Shown here piece by piece: positions 53,164 through 61,710 of a stretch of 64,000 bases of DNA. The translations under genes were made by a program, and so were the position numbers. The DNA comes from G038396625 sp038396625 (GTDB taxonomy: Bacteria > Bacillota > Clostridia > Peptostreptococcales > Thermotaleaceae): contig CP121688.1 of assembly GCA_038396625.1 (NCBI GenBank), positions 3,472,001-3,536,000 of the forward strand, written 5' to 3'. The stretch's first letter is position 1. The number at the start of each line of letters is the position of its first letter. The notes beneath the pieces were generated by a model. That model was given only the letters and a program-made list of their open reading frames with translations, did no database searches and was not told the DNA's origin.

Positions 53164-53955
53164 CTATCTATAAAGGAGCCTTTTGGCTCTTTGCTCCAAC
53201 TCTTTTAAAGAGAAGGGCTTTATCATATAATCATCTGCACCCAGATCAAAGCATCTGAGAATGTCTTCTTCTTTCTTTTTGGAAGATAGTACGATTATTT
53301 TTGTATTTTGGGTCTCTGGATTCTTTTTAACTTGGCGAATTATTTCAAAACCGTCTAGTTTCGGTAACATCAAATCTACAATCATCAAATCAGGTTTTAG
53401 CAATTGAGATAACTGTAGACCTTCTTCCCCATCATCTGCATAAGCAACCTCATATCCCATCTCAGTCCATCGTGTTTTAATCATTTGAATAATCACATTT
53501 GCATCATCCACTAATAAAATCCGTTCTTTCTTTGCAGCTTTTTCATTTGAAACCTTCTCTCCATTCCATTGCTCCTTTGTGTCTATAGAACCTTCTACTT
53601 TCTCAGCTTTATCTTCATACATTGCATAAAATTTTTTCAATTCGTCATAGATCTCTGAAAATCCTTGAAACAAATTTAAAATGAATTTTTCTGAGAAGTC
53701 TTGCTGCTGTATTTTTTCATCTATATAGTCCTCATAAAATGTTCCTAACTCTGCTAATCGTTGAAATCCCAAGGTAGCTCCTGTGCCCTTTAACGAATGA
53801 AAAAACCTGCCTATATTTATCACATCATCTTGATTTTTATACAATCGATAGGTCATTAAGTCACCTATAGCGCGATACAGCTTTTCTTTCTGTTCTTGTA
53901 AAAACAATCTTTTACTTTTTTCCATTAAGGCTTCTACACTTACACTTCTGTCCAT
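53164..53955 (-). CDS. Hpt-receiver hybrid response protein
   Basis: 263 residues from the ATG (MDRSVSVEALMEKS) after GAAAGGAAGG. The N-terminal Hpt domain has the phosphorylatable His in RFFHSLKGTGATLGF (about residue 53). A charged linker precedes the receiver domain (about 140-260): acidic pair VDDAN, phospho-Asp in LMIVDLMLPKLDG, Ser in VLSSKKKEED, and Lys in DYMIKPFSLKE. No DNA-binding or enzymatic output domain. It can take phosphate from one protein and pass it on, as in multistep relays. Six bases before the HEAT gene. Confidence 0.9.
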   Translation of the reverse strand: MDRSVSVEALMEKSKRLFLQEQKEKLYRAIGDLMTYRLYKNQDDVINIGRFFHSLKGTGATLGFQRLAELGTFYEDYIDEKIQQQDFSEKFILNLFQGFSEIYDELKKFYAMYEDKAEKVEGSIDTKEQWNGEKVSNEKAAKKERILLVDDANVIIQMIKTRWTEMGYEVAYADDGEEGLQLSQLLKPDLMIVDLMLPKLDGFEIIRQVKKNPETQNTKIIVLSSKKKEEDILRCFDLGADDYMIKPFSLKELEQRAKRLLYR

Positions 53956-54036
53956 AGTCCTTCCTTTCTTTATGTGAAATTCGTCAATATGCATAGCTTT
54001 GTCTATGCTTATGTCTAATTTTTTTATTTCTGCAAT

Positions 54037-55557
54037 CTAAGCAGATACGATAGATTCTTCCAAGCTTTCATTGTTTCCTTCTGGTAGCGTTTTTTCTGAT
54101 GCAGGTAGTGTAAAGATAAAAGTACTGCCTATCCCAGCCTTAGATTCCACCCAAATTTTTCCTAAATGTGCTTCTACAATTTCTTTACAAATAGCCAGAC
54201 CTAAACCGGTACCCCCAATTTTGCGGTGATCTGAATTATCAACACGATAAAACTTTTTAAACAATTGTGGTATTGCCTCCTTGGGTATTCCTAATCCATC
54301 ATCTTTGATAGCCACTTGCACATTCTTATCTTTTTGGTAAATACAGATCATCACACGTTTTCCCTCTGGAGAATATTTTATTGCATTGGAAATAAGATTT
54401 GTAAAAAGCTGTTTGATTTTGTCCGCATCCCCATAAATAAAAGGAAGATCCCTATCTTTTTTAATGACAAATTCATGAGTACGCTCATTTGCATATAATT
54501 CTAGTACTTCGTCAACCACTTCTTCTAGTCTCAATTCCTTCTTCTCAAATATCTGTTTTCCACTTTCCATGCGTTGAATATCTAAAAAGTCATTGATCAA
54601 ATTTGTAAGTCTTTGTGCTTCCTTATACATGGTTTGCAAATACTTCTTGCGCTTATTTTCCTCTAATTCTCTTAGTAGCAATAATTCAGTAAAGCCCATA
54701 ATACTTGCCAAAGGTGTTCTCAATTCATGACTGACTGTGTTGATTAACTCCGATTTCATACGTTCTACTTCTTTTCTATGGGTAATGTCCTGCCCTGCAC
54801 TTAAAATTCCTGTGATTTCATTCTTCTCATTGCGTAGCACTGCATTATGCCATTCAATAATTTTTTCTTCTCCATTCTTTGTAACAATCAAGTTTTCATA
54901 ATATTCTAAGGCTTCGTCTTCTTCCCTCATCAGCTTTTCAAATACTTCCTTTGCTTCTATTTTAATGCTTTGGGGTAAAAAATGATCAAACCAATTTTTC
55001 CCTAACATTTCAACTTCCTGATAACCTAAAATCTCAGCACCTTTTTGATTGACCAAACGAACGCTTTGATCTTTATCAATCACAATCATCATCGCCCCTG
55101 CCATATCAAAATATTTTTGTGCCTTGTCTCGTTCTTTGCGTACCTCTTCCTCAGATCTTTTAAGATCCTCCTCCATTCTTTTTGTCTCTGTAATATCTTC
55201 CTTGATGGCCACAAGGTCCGTAATATTTCCTTTTTCATCAAAAATAGGGCTGATTGTAGCTCTTTCCCAATAAAGTTCCCCTGTTTTTTTCTTATTATGA
55301 AATTCTCCACGCCATACCTTCCCTGCAAGAACCGTATCCCAAAGCTCCTTATAGGCTTCAAAGGGTGTTTCTCCTGACTTTAACAATCGAGGATTTTTAC
55401 CTATAATCTCTTTATATTCATAGCCAGATACTTGGAGAAATTTTTTATTTACATAATTGATATTCCCATCAATATCGGTAATAACCACTACATTCTGTAT
55501 TTGGTCTAGAATCTTCTTTAATTTGTCTACATTCATTTTTGTTATATTCTCTACCAC
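54037..55557 (-). CDS. Soluble PAS-PAS sensor histidine kinase
   Basis: About 506 residues; the likely start is GTG at 55557 (TTG three bases earlier is nearly inside the ribosome site AGAAGGTGG). No membrane helix. PAS with PAC at about 10-135 (IQNVVVITDIDGNINYVNKKFLQVSGYEYKEIIG), then a second PAS at about 150-265 (FDMAGAMMIVIDKDQSVRLVNQKGAEILGYQ). HisKA with His in INTVSHELRTPLASIMGF (about 280), and HATPase with N box LISNAIKYSPEG, G1 DDGLGIPKE, G2 GTGLGLAICKEI. A cytoplasmic redox or small-molecule sensor is likely. It feeds the receiver and Hpt proteins encoded beside it. Confidence 0.9.
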   Translation of the reverse strand: MVENITKMNVDKLKKILDQIQNVVVITDIDGNINYVNKKFLQVSGYEYKEIIGKNPRLLKSGETPFEAYKELWDTVLAGKVWRGEFHNKKKTGELYWERATISPIFDEKGNITDLVAIKEDITETKRMEEDLKRSEEEVRKERDKAQKYFDMAGAMMIVIDKDQSVRLVNQKGAEILGYQEVEMLGKNWFDHFLPQSIKIEAKEVFEKLMREEDEALEYYENLIVTKNGEEKIIEWHNAVLRNEKNEITGILSAGQDITHRKEVERMKSELINTVSHELRTPLASIMGFTELLLLRELEENKRKKYLQTMYKEAQRLTNLINDFLDIQRMESGKQIFEKKELRLEEVVDEVLELYANERTHEFVIKKDRDLPFIYGDADKIKQLFTNLISNAIKYSPEGKRVMICIYQKDKNVQVAIKDDGLGIPKEAIPQLFKKFYRVDNSDHRKIGGTGLGLAICKEIVEAHLGKIWVESKAGIGSTFIFTLPASEKTLPEGNNESLEESIVSA

Positions 55558-55580
55558 CAATCCACCTTCTTTCCCATCTT

Positions 55581-55955
55581 CTAGCCACAGGAGCTCTGTA
55601 AGATTTTTTCTATCAAGCCCAATAAATAAATAGGACTAAATGGCTTCGTTAAAAAATAATCTGCACCACTTGCCAATCCTTTTTCTTTATCTTGATGCTG
55701 TCCTTTAGCGGTTAGCATTACGATTATACCCCTATGCTCCCACTTCTCTTCTGTTAATTTTTCAGCTACTTGATAGCCTGTTAGCTTAGGCATCATCACA
55801 TCCAATAAAATGATATCAGGCTTTTTTTCACGGGCTAGTGCTAAGGCTTCCTCTCCATCTTCTGCTTCAAATATCTCATAACCCTCCATTGCTAAGGTTT
55901 CTGTAATCAAAAACCGCAAACTCACTTCATCATCTGCCACAAGGATTTTTTTCAT
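55581..55955 (-). CDS. Stand-alone receiver domain response regulator
   Basis: 124 residues, a single CheY-like domain. ADDE (acidic pocket), phospho-Asp in IILLDVMMPKLTG (about 52), Thr in VMLTAKGQH (about 82), and Lys in DYFLTKPFSP (about 105). No output domain. Probably the first phosphoacceptor of the neighbouring kinase, or a partner of the Hpt domain. Start ATG after a GGGTGAGGGAG-type ribosome site, 16 bases after the glycoside-hydrolase-like gene. Confidence 0.9.
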   Translation of the reverse strand: MKKILVADDEVSLRFLITETLAMEGYEIFEAEDGEEALALAREKKPDIILLDVMMPKLTGYQVAEKLTEEKWEHRGIIVMLTAKGQHQDKEKGLASGADYFLTKPFSPIYLLGLIEKILQSSCG

Positions 55956-55971
55956 TCTCCCTCACCCTTTC

Positions 55972-58900
55972 TTATTCATAAGATGCAAATGTTTTTTGTA
56001 TAATATAATATGATTGTTTTAACCTTTCATGATACTGGGGTATCTCCCAAATTTCCCATTGATATAAGTTTAGATCCTCCTTGTTGATCCGATTTCCTTT
56101 AGGTTTTGGTAGTGCATCTGTGATATTTATAGAAAAAGCTGTATCTATTGCATTACCCTGTGCATCTGGTTTATAGCTAACAACGCCAATCGAAATCCCT
56201 TCTATGACCTCACTAGCCGATAATCCTTCTTTCCAAAAATCTCCCATGACTTCACGGGTACTAGGATCCTTGACATTTAAAAGCATCCAAGGAATTCGTA
56301 CTTCAATACAATTGTTTTTTTCATTCACATAAAAATCTGCCAAAGAATCATACATTGGGGAGGATGGATCTCCTATGCCCATTTTCAATATACCTGTCTC
56401 ATAAGATTCAAAGGGTAACAGCAGGTCTTGATCTGGTATTCTTAACGCTTTATTTAAGGTTAATCGAATAGGATGCACTTTCCCATTATTTTTTTGGGAT
56501 GCATAAGGAACTTTAGGTACCATGCTCAATATATGCCCATAATGATAGTAAAAGGTATCGTAATAACTATCTATCCAAATTCTAGAATCCTTTTCTCCCT
56601 TTAACTGTACTATAAAATCTATCCCATCTTCTATCTGCAAATTCGTATTAAAAGGTATATTTTGTATTCCTTGATCTTTTTTTGTATCTAGTAAAATCAA
56701 GGTATTCATCTTATTCCAATCTATTTTGTTTTTGAATGTTTTATAGTCTATTCGAAGATACAAATATCTGGCGTCACTGGTTACATAAAGATTTTTTATA
56801 TTTCTTCCATCATCATATTCGTCTCCTAGACTTTGTACAAGTCTAGGATTCTCAACAAATGCAGGATCAATCTTAGCCTGCTCCCAATCTTCCCTTTGTC
56901 CATCCACCTTAACCTTCAGCCTTTTACCTGGATCGAAGCTTAATAAACCAAACTGCTGTTCATTGGTTTGTGCATTACTCCAAAAAGGCCGTCGGTCAGG
57001 ATTATCATAATCCATGGTATTCCACGTTCTTTTAAACCACTCGTCCTGCCATGTAAAAATCAATCCCCCAGCCATACCTTCTTCTACAATATTTTGAAAA
57101 AGCTTAGCGTCAATTTCACCCTGTGCCTTTTCTGAATGTAATCCTTGATCCATACCATATACATTTTTGTGGGTAAGTCCTCTAGATGCAGGCACCCCAA
57201 ACTCTGCTACTAACAATGGCATCCGATGTACTTGATGCATATCATGAAGATAGCCGGCATAGTTATTTTTTCGCCCTTGATTGTCTACGTAATGCACATA
57301 CTTTTCCTCATAATTCAAGAAATCTGGATAGTAAGGATAAATATGATAGGATGCAAAATAACCCCCATGATATTTGTCTGTAATAAAAATATGATTTGGA
57401 TCTACGGTTACCATGTCTTCTTTTTCTGATGGCTCAGCAGGATGATTTAATAAATCTGTAGTAACCCAATTGGTAAAACTCATAGGACGCTGCCATCCAT
57501 ATTGCCTTGTTTCGTAATCCGCTGTAAATTCCATCATTTTTGCCAGCCAAATCTCAAAGGGTGATGCATTTTCTGTATAAAAGTAGTGCCCTTGGAAATT
57601 AGATTGTGCTTTATGTTTTTCATTGGTACGCAACACCATTTCTGGATCCCACTCAATCCCTAGAATCCAGCCGATCACATAAGGAGAAACATTCGCTGTA
57701 TATTTGCCTCCTGCATGACCTGGAATCTTTTGAATTTCTGCATTTCCATGAATCACGTCAATCGTATTTTGAATGGCCTGTTGAAAATCTGTAACATTCA
57801 CTTCTGCAAAAGCATCCTGAGATTTTACTAATTCTTCTTCTATAATCCATACCCCATGAAAAAGATACAAAGGCTTTTCTGCAATCATGTTATATTCATA
57901 CAATGCTTCATAAAAGTCTGGAGGATGTAGTGTATATACACGAACTGCATTGGCATTCATCTGTCCAATATATTGAAACCACCTAAAATATTCTTCTTTG
58001 GTAATACTCACTTCCCCTGGAAAATGTCCTGGTTTTGCTATTCCCATATTCACACCTTTTATGAGCAGCTCCTGCCATTGATCGTTCTTCAAAATCTCAA
58101 TTTTCTTTTCCCCAACATTTGCTGCTACTGTAATTTCCCCTATTTTTTTTGTTTCTACTTGAAGTTCATTGAGCTTTTGTCCTTTTTGCTCATAAGATTG
58201 CGCTAATATTTTTTTCATCATTGGAACATATACCTGCCAATAAAAGGCTTCTTGACTTCCTTGGGTATCTATACTCAATATTTTTTTTATTTTGTCCCAG
58301 CCAAACACTTTATAAAATTTGGTATTCATTTCATGATCTGCATAATCTCCAGCAAAATAATAGGCTTCATAAATCTTATTCTCATTTTTTAGCACGGCAG
58401 GAAAAGTAATTGGAATATTTCTTTCCTCAAGCTTCCTTCGTCCTTTATCTGTAATTTCTAATTGATAATGAGCCAATACCTTACTGTTTTTTTCTTGCAC
58501 AATATCAAACCAATAATGATATCGAGTACTTCCTTTCACACCAAACATTTTTTGACCTTCTGGTGTAAATTCGATAAAACATCCTTTACTTTTGATTTCT
58601 ATGTCCTTTTCTAAGACAAGTACTTCATCCTTTTCATTTACTAACAAAATTCCTGCCCCTTGAAATGTCCATTTTTCACCATATTGTTTTTCATAATTTT
58701 GTACTGCCCAGTCAGGGACTTCCACATCCTTCGATAGATCTTGAAAATATCTACCCATCCAACCAGACCAGGTTAAGCCTAAGAGCTCATATAATGCTTC
58801 TTTAGCCGATGAAGGCGTGGGACTTCCAAAGGCATTAAACTCTGCAATCACTGTTTTTCCTCGAAACGCTTCCTTGCGAATTTTCTCTACCTCTTCCTTT

Positions 58901-59304
58901 TCTATGCCTCCATAAATTAATTCTGACCGATTTCCTGCTTTGTTGACACCATAGAACTCATCTTCATATACCCCATAAGTGTCAGCAATGTAGATAAGAT
59001 CCGTATCTTCTAAGTCTGACGGTAAGTTTCTTATTTCGTAGAATTGCCCTTTTTGAGGCATAAAACCAAAATAATCTTTGTCGACCATGTAAGGAGCATC
59101 TCCTTTTGTTTTTTTATATTTAAAATGATTTAAGATCCATGTCACCCCCTTATGTTCTCTATAGGTGGTATTAGGTACGGTTTTATCTACTATAAGCACA
59201 TTGAATATTTTCTCACCCTTTAACTCCCAAAATATATAGGGCAAAACAAAAATCACTACGATCAAACTCACTACAACCCCTCGTATGATCCATCTTTTCT
59301 TCAT
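55972..59304 (-). CDS. Membrane-anchored glycoside hydrolase-like protein (clan GH-A-type barrel)
   Basis: 1110 residues from the ATG (MKKRWIIRGVVVSL) after AAAGGAGAG; the frame is open 48 bases upstream. N-terminal anchor helix (residues 5-27). Residues about 30-400 form a domain I do not recognise. A TIM-barrel-like region (about 430-800) has YIGQMNANAVRVYTLHPPDFYEALYEYN, a candidate acid/base Glu in GWILGIEWDPE, and a candidate nucleophile Glu in LLVAEFGVPASRG, as in retaining GH2/GH5-like enzymes. The C-terminal part (about 830-1080) is a DOMON-like beta-sandwich (LYVTSDARYLYLRIDY). It could trim or release the polymer made by the synthase of the same operon. The family number is not assignable by eye. 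Confidence 0.75.
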   Translation of the reverse strand: MKKRWIIRGVVVSLIVVIFVLPYIFWELKGEKIFNVLIVDKTVPNTTYREHKGVTWILNHFKYKKTKGDAPYMVDKDYFGFMPQKGQFYEIRNLPSDLEDTDLIYIADTYGVYEDEFYGVNKAGNRSELIYGGIEKEEVEKIRKEAFRGKTVIAEFNAFGSPTPSSAKEALYELLGLTWSGWMGRYFQDLSKDVEVPDWAVQNYEKQYGEKWTFQGAGILLVNEKDEVLVLEKDIEIKSKGCFIEFTPEGQKMFGVKGSTRYHYWFDIVQEKNSKVLAHYQLEITDKGRRKLEERNIPITFPAVLKNENKIYEAYYFAGDYADHEMNTKFYKVFGWDKIKKILSIDTQGSQEAFYWQVYVPMMKKILAQSYEQKGQKLNELQVETKKIGEITVAANVGEKKIEILKNDQWQELLIKGVNMGIAKPGHFPGEVSITKEEYFRWFQYIGQMNANAVRVYTLHPPDFYEALYEYNMIAEKPLYLFHGVWIIEEELVKSQDAFAEVNVTDFQQAIQNTIDVIHGNAEIQKIPGHAGGKYTANVSPYVIGWILGIEWDPEMVLRTNEKHKAQSNFQGHYFYTENASPFEIWLAKMMEFTADYETRQYGWQRPMSFTNWVTTDLLNHPAEPSEKEDMVTVDPNHIFITDKYHGGYFASYHIYPYYPDFLNYEEKYVHYVDNQGRKNNYAGYLHDMHQVHRMPLLVAEFGVPASRGLTHKNVYGMDQGLHSEKAQGEIDAKLFQNIVEEGMAGGLIFTWQDEWFKRTWNTMDYDNPDRRPFWSNAQTNEQQFGLLSFDPGKRLKVKVDGQREDWEQAKIDPAFVENPRLVQSLGDEYDDGRNIKNLYVTSDARYLYLRIDYKTFKNKIDWNKMNTLILLDTKKDQGIQNIPFNTNLQIEDGIDFIVQLKGEKDSRIWIDSYYDTFYYHYGHILSMVPKVPYASQKNNGKVHPIRLTLNKALRIPDQDLLLPFESYETGILKMGIGDPSSPMYDSLADFYVNEKNNCIEVRIPWMLLNVKDPSTREVMGDFWKEGLSASEVIEGISIGVVSYKPDAQGNAIDTAFSINITDALPKPKGNRINKEDLNLYQWEIWEIPQYHERLKQSYYIIQKTFASYE

Positions 59305-59637
59305 ACCGTTTTTCTCTCCTTTATCTCTATTTATCCTTCTAAGGAGGGACAACTATCCATCTTTAGGATAACGAAAACTCAAAGGATTTTTACCCTAAAA
59401 CACCTATTTCTAACATTTTATTTGCGTTATGATTCTTTATAAATTTATTATTACATGACTTTTCAAAAATATGAGATATCTTCTTGTATAGAGTTTTATC
59501 ATATCATATCCAAGGAAAATTAAGGAATATACCTAAATTTCCCCAATTGTCTTGCATCTTTAGTCCTAGGAATCTTTCATCATATTTAAGTCAATATTTT
59601 GATGTCATTTTACTATGTACTCAGTACCTGCGCTGGA
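59305..59637. other. Divergent intergenic region before the tad operon
   Basis: About 330 AT-rich bases holding the promoter of the polysaccharide operon (minus). No gene, palindrome or structured RNA was recognised. Confidence 0.5.
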
Positions 59638-59666
59638 TTGTGGTGTAAGCTGCTTCATTTTATAAT
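59638..59666 (+). promoter_or_regulatory. Sigma-A promoter of the c-di-GMP riboswitch and tad operon
   Basis: TTGTGG, 17 bases, perfect TATAAT, ending about 40 bases before the aptamer. Confidence 0.75.
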
Positions 59667-59705
59667 AAACTTAGAATTAGATGTAAGATCGAATAATAGA
59701 TAAAC

Positions 59706-59854
59706 TCGATAATGGCAAACTTGGCGAAAGCTAGGGACGCAAAGCTATAGGGGCTAAGGTGTATAATTATATACACTATGCCAGCCAGTTACCGAAGGTT
59801 TTTGGGTATTTGATATAAAGTAACCCTGCCTTTCGGTAAAGGCAGGGTTACTTT
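59706..59854 (+). promoter_or_regulatory. c-di-GMP-I riboswitch (GEMM-I) with transcription terminator
   Basis: The aptamer (59706-59795) has GGCAAAC, GCGAAAGC tetraloop, GGGACGCAAAGC, GGGGCTAA and the closing TTACCGA pairing with TCGATAA (P1). The terminator is a perfect 17-bp stem (59817-59833 with 59838-59854). TTACCGAAGG (59789-59798) can also pair with CCTTTCGGTAA (59829-59839) inside the terminator. P1 and this antiterminator exclude each other, so bound c-di-GMP should promote termination (OFF switch). Confidence 0.93.
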
Positions 59855-59866
59855 ATATGTTAGGAG

Positions 59867-60229
59867 GTGAAGATCGTAAAGCTCATCAATTTAAATACCG
59901 ATCAAGTCTTAGCTTTTCACTTATATAGTGCAGATTCCTTTGGTAAAAGATTAAGAGGACTCATGTTTACAAAAAATCTCCCATCAAATTGTGGGCTACT
60001 GATTCGACCCTGTCAAAGAATTCACACTTATTTTATGCAGTACAATATTGACGTTCTACATCTTGATTCAAATCAACAGGTTATTACTCTAGAAGAAAAT
60101 CTCCAACCGGGAAAAATCGGCATAAAACATTCTTCCACGTTCGAAATAATTGAACTTCCTGCGGGAACTATTCAAAAAACCGACACCAAAGTAGGACATC
60201 AAATAAAATTCGTCATAAATACTTTATAA
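59867..60229 (+). CDS. DUF192 family protein
   Basis: 120 residues. Small beta-rich domain with the DUF192 signature KRLRGLMFTKNLPSNCGLLIRPCQRIHTYFMQYNIDVLHLD (about 27-67). DUF192 genes are frequent in tad/flp operons, function unknown. No signal peptide, unlike many periplasmic relatives. The start is unusual: the only standard in-frame initiator (GTG, 59867) is fused to the AGGAG site, and at ideal spacing the codons are ATC and GTA. Either the GTG is used poorly or a rare start is used. First gene after the riboswitch. Confidence 0.85.
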   Translation: MKIVKLINLNTDQVLAFHLYSADSFGKRLRGLMFTKNLPSNCGLLIRPCQRIHTYFMQYNIDVLHLDSNQQVITLEENLQPGKIGIKHSSTFEIIELPAGTIQKTDTKVGHQIKFVINTL

Positions 60230-60245
60230 CAAAGGAGAGATTTGC

Positions 60246-60431
60246 ATGCTAAACCAAATGAAAAATTTACTGGCGGCAGAACATGGTCAAGGTATGACAG
60301 AGTACGGATTAGTTTTAGGAATCATTGCTGTTGCAGTAGTAGGAACCCTTGTATTATTTAGACAAGAAATTGAGACCATATTTACCGATGCATTAAATAC
60401 TGTACAAAGTCGTAACACTACTACTCCATAA
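60246..60431 (+). CDS. flp: Flp-type IVb pilin (copy 1)
   Basis: 61 residues, ATG after AAAGGAGAG. A short leader (MLNQMKNLLAAEHG) ends at the predicted cleavage site G-QGMTEYG, with Glu at mature position +5 and Tyr at +6 as in Flp pilins. The hydrophobic helix LVLGIIAVAVVGTLVLF follows. The mature pilin is about 47 residues. Processed by the TadV peptidase encoded downstream and assembled by the Tad secretion system. Confidence 0.93.
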   Translation: MLNQMKNLLAAEHGQGMTEYGLVLGIIAVAVVGTLVLFRQEIETIFTDALNTVQSRNTTTP

Positions 60432-60478
60432 ACTGTTATTATTTATTGATCAATCTACCCATAAAAGGAGTGAATATC

Positions 60479-60664
60479 ATGTTGTATCCATTAAAAAATT
60501 TATTATTAAGTGAACAAGGACAAGGTATGACGGAATATGGTCTTGTCTTAGGGATTATTTCCATCGCGGTAGTGGGCACACTGGTATTATTTAGACAAGA
60601 AATTGAAACCATATTCACAGATGCGTTAAACACTGTGCAAAGTCGTAATACTACTACTCCATAA
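60479..60664 (+). CDS. flp: Flp-type IVb pilin (copy 2)
   Basis: 61 residues from the ATG after AAAAGGAG; an upstream in-frame ATG (60446) has no ribosome site. Same leader type and cleavage motif (G-QGMTEYG). The final 27 residues (from LVLFRQEIETIF) are identical to copy 1, while the leader and two helix residues differ. A recent tandem duplication giving a second, nearly equal pilin subunit. Confidence 0.93.
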   Translation: MLYPLKNLLLSEQGQGMTEYGLVLGIISIAVVGTLVLFRQEIETIFTDALNTVQSRNTTTP

Positions 60665-60749
60665 AGTCCCTGCTCTTTGTTTGAATTACTTATATAGGAA
60701 AGGATGATCTGAGTAATGAAACAAAGATAGGGCATCATACTTCGGAGGA

Positions 60750-60780
60750 GGGTCCTACTTTAGCTGTAGGATCCTTTTTG
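60750..60780 (+). terminator. Terminator-like hairpin between pilins and tadV
   Basis: GGGTCCTAC (from 60750) pairs with GTAGGATCC (60766-60774) with one G-T pair, then TTTTTG. Inside the operon, so likely a partial terminator that makes pilin mRNA more abundant than assembly-gene mRNA. Confidence 0.75.
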
Positions 60781-60800
60781 TTGAAAGGAGGGCAATGAAT

Positions 60801-61322
60801 ATGTGGGTTAATCTACTGCTTATTTTGGTATTGCTCATCTGTGCCATTACTGATTTGAAAAGCAGAAAAATTTACAACAAAGTCATTTTCCCAAGCCTTT
60901 TTCTGGCTTTTTCTCTCCATCTATTTCATGGAGGATGGGAAAGGCTGTTTTCTTCTATCGAAGGTTTTTTCATGGGTTTTAGTTTATTACTAATCCCCTA
61001 CCTGTTTGGCGGCATAGGTGCAGGAGATGTGAAACTTTTAGCCCTGATCGGTGCTTTAAAAGGGGTATCTTTTGTATTGTATACTGCAGTTTACATGAGT
61101 ATTCTAGGCAGTATATTGGCTTTGCTAATTCTAATTTGGGGAAAACCTGCTTTTTCCAACTTAAAATCTCTATGCTATTATCTTATTCATTTAAAAAGTG
61201 GCCTCAAAACCTCTTTTCCTTTTGAAAAAAAGAACTTATCCGTTTCCTATCCCTACGGCATTGCCATTGCCGGTGGAGCTATTCTCCAATTGTTGCTGGA
61301 AGGGAGTGTTGTATTATGGTAA
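60801..61322 (+). CDS. tadV: Prepilin peptidase TadV/CpaA, A24 family
   Basis: 173 residues; the second ATG lies 9 bases from GGAGG, the first (60795) only 3. Six membrane helices. The two catalytic aspartates of aspartyl prepilin peptidases are in CAITDLKSRKIYN (about 18) and GGIGAGDVKLLA (GxGD, about 75). Short form without the methylase domain, as in Tad systems. Cleaves Flp pilins and the pseudopilins TadE/TadF. Confidence 0.93.
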   Translation: MWVNLLLILVLLICAITDLKSRKIYNKVIFPSLFLAFSLHLFHGGWERLFSSIEGFFMGFSLLLIPYLFGGIGAGDVKLLALIGALKGVSFVLYTAVYMSILGSILALLILIWGKPAFSNLKSLCYYLIHLKSGLKTSFPFEKKNLSVSYPYGIAIAGGAILQLLLEGSVVLW

Positions 61323-61699
61323 AAGACCAACAGGGTCAATCTCTTTTAGAATTTGCTCTTATTGTCCCTATCTTGATTCTTCTGGTTTCTGGAATCTTTG
61401 ATTTCGGTAGAGTGTTTTATACTTATATGAACCTTCATCACCTTACCCAAGAAACAGTAAGGTTGGGGGGATTGGGAAAAACCGATACAGAAATCTCCCA
61501 ATTTGCTGAAAGTCATTTTCAGCTAGGAGACCCTTCCTCCTTATCCATAAGCATTACACCTTCTGAGAATTCAAGAAAGTCTGGGGACTATATAACCGTT
61601 ACTCTAAGCTATCCTGTAACCTATGCAACACCAGGGGTTGCCCTACTATTCTCTTCCCACCATATAGTAACAACAGATTCTACGATACGGATAGAATAG
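61316..61699 (+). CDS. tadE: TadE-like pseudopilin
   Basis: 127 residues, overlapping tadV by 7 bases. N-terminal DQQGQSLLEFALIVPILILLVSGIFDFGRVFYTY is the TadE signature: Gly before QSLLEF as the prepilin cleavage point with Glu at +5, and a following hydrophobic helix. The C-terminal part is a small exported beta domain. Minor pilin of the Tad pilus. Confidence 0.92.
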   Translation: MVKDQQGQSLLEFALIVPILILLVSGIFDFGRVFYTYMNLHHLTQETVRLGGLGKTDTEISQFAESHFQLGDPSSLSISITPSENSRKSGDYITVTLSYPVTYATPGVALLFSSHHIVTTDSTIRIE

Positions 61700-61710
61700 G
61701 AGATCCTTTT

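Noticed and set aside
50574..59304. Considered a defence or toxin system because of HEAT repeats and a large unknown protein
   Set aside because: No nuclease, NTPase effector or toxin motif; GT2 and glycoside-hydrolase-like genes point to polysaccharide.
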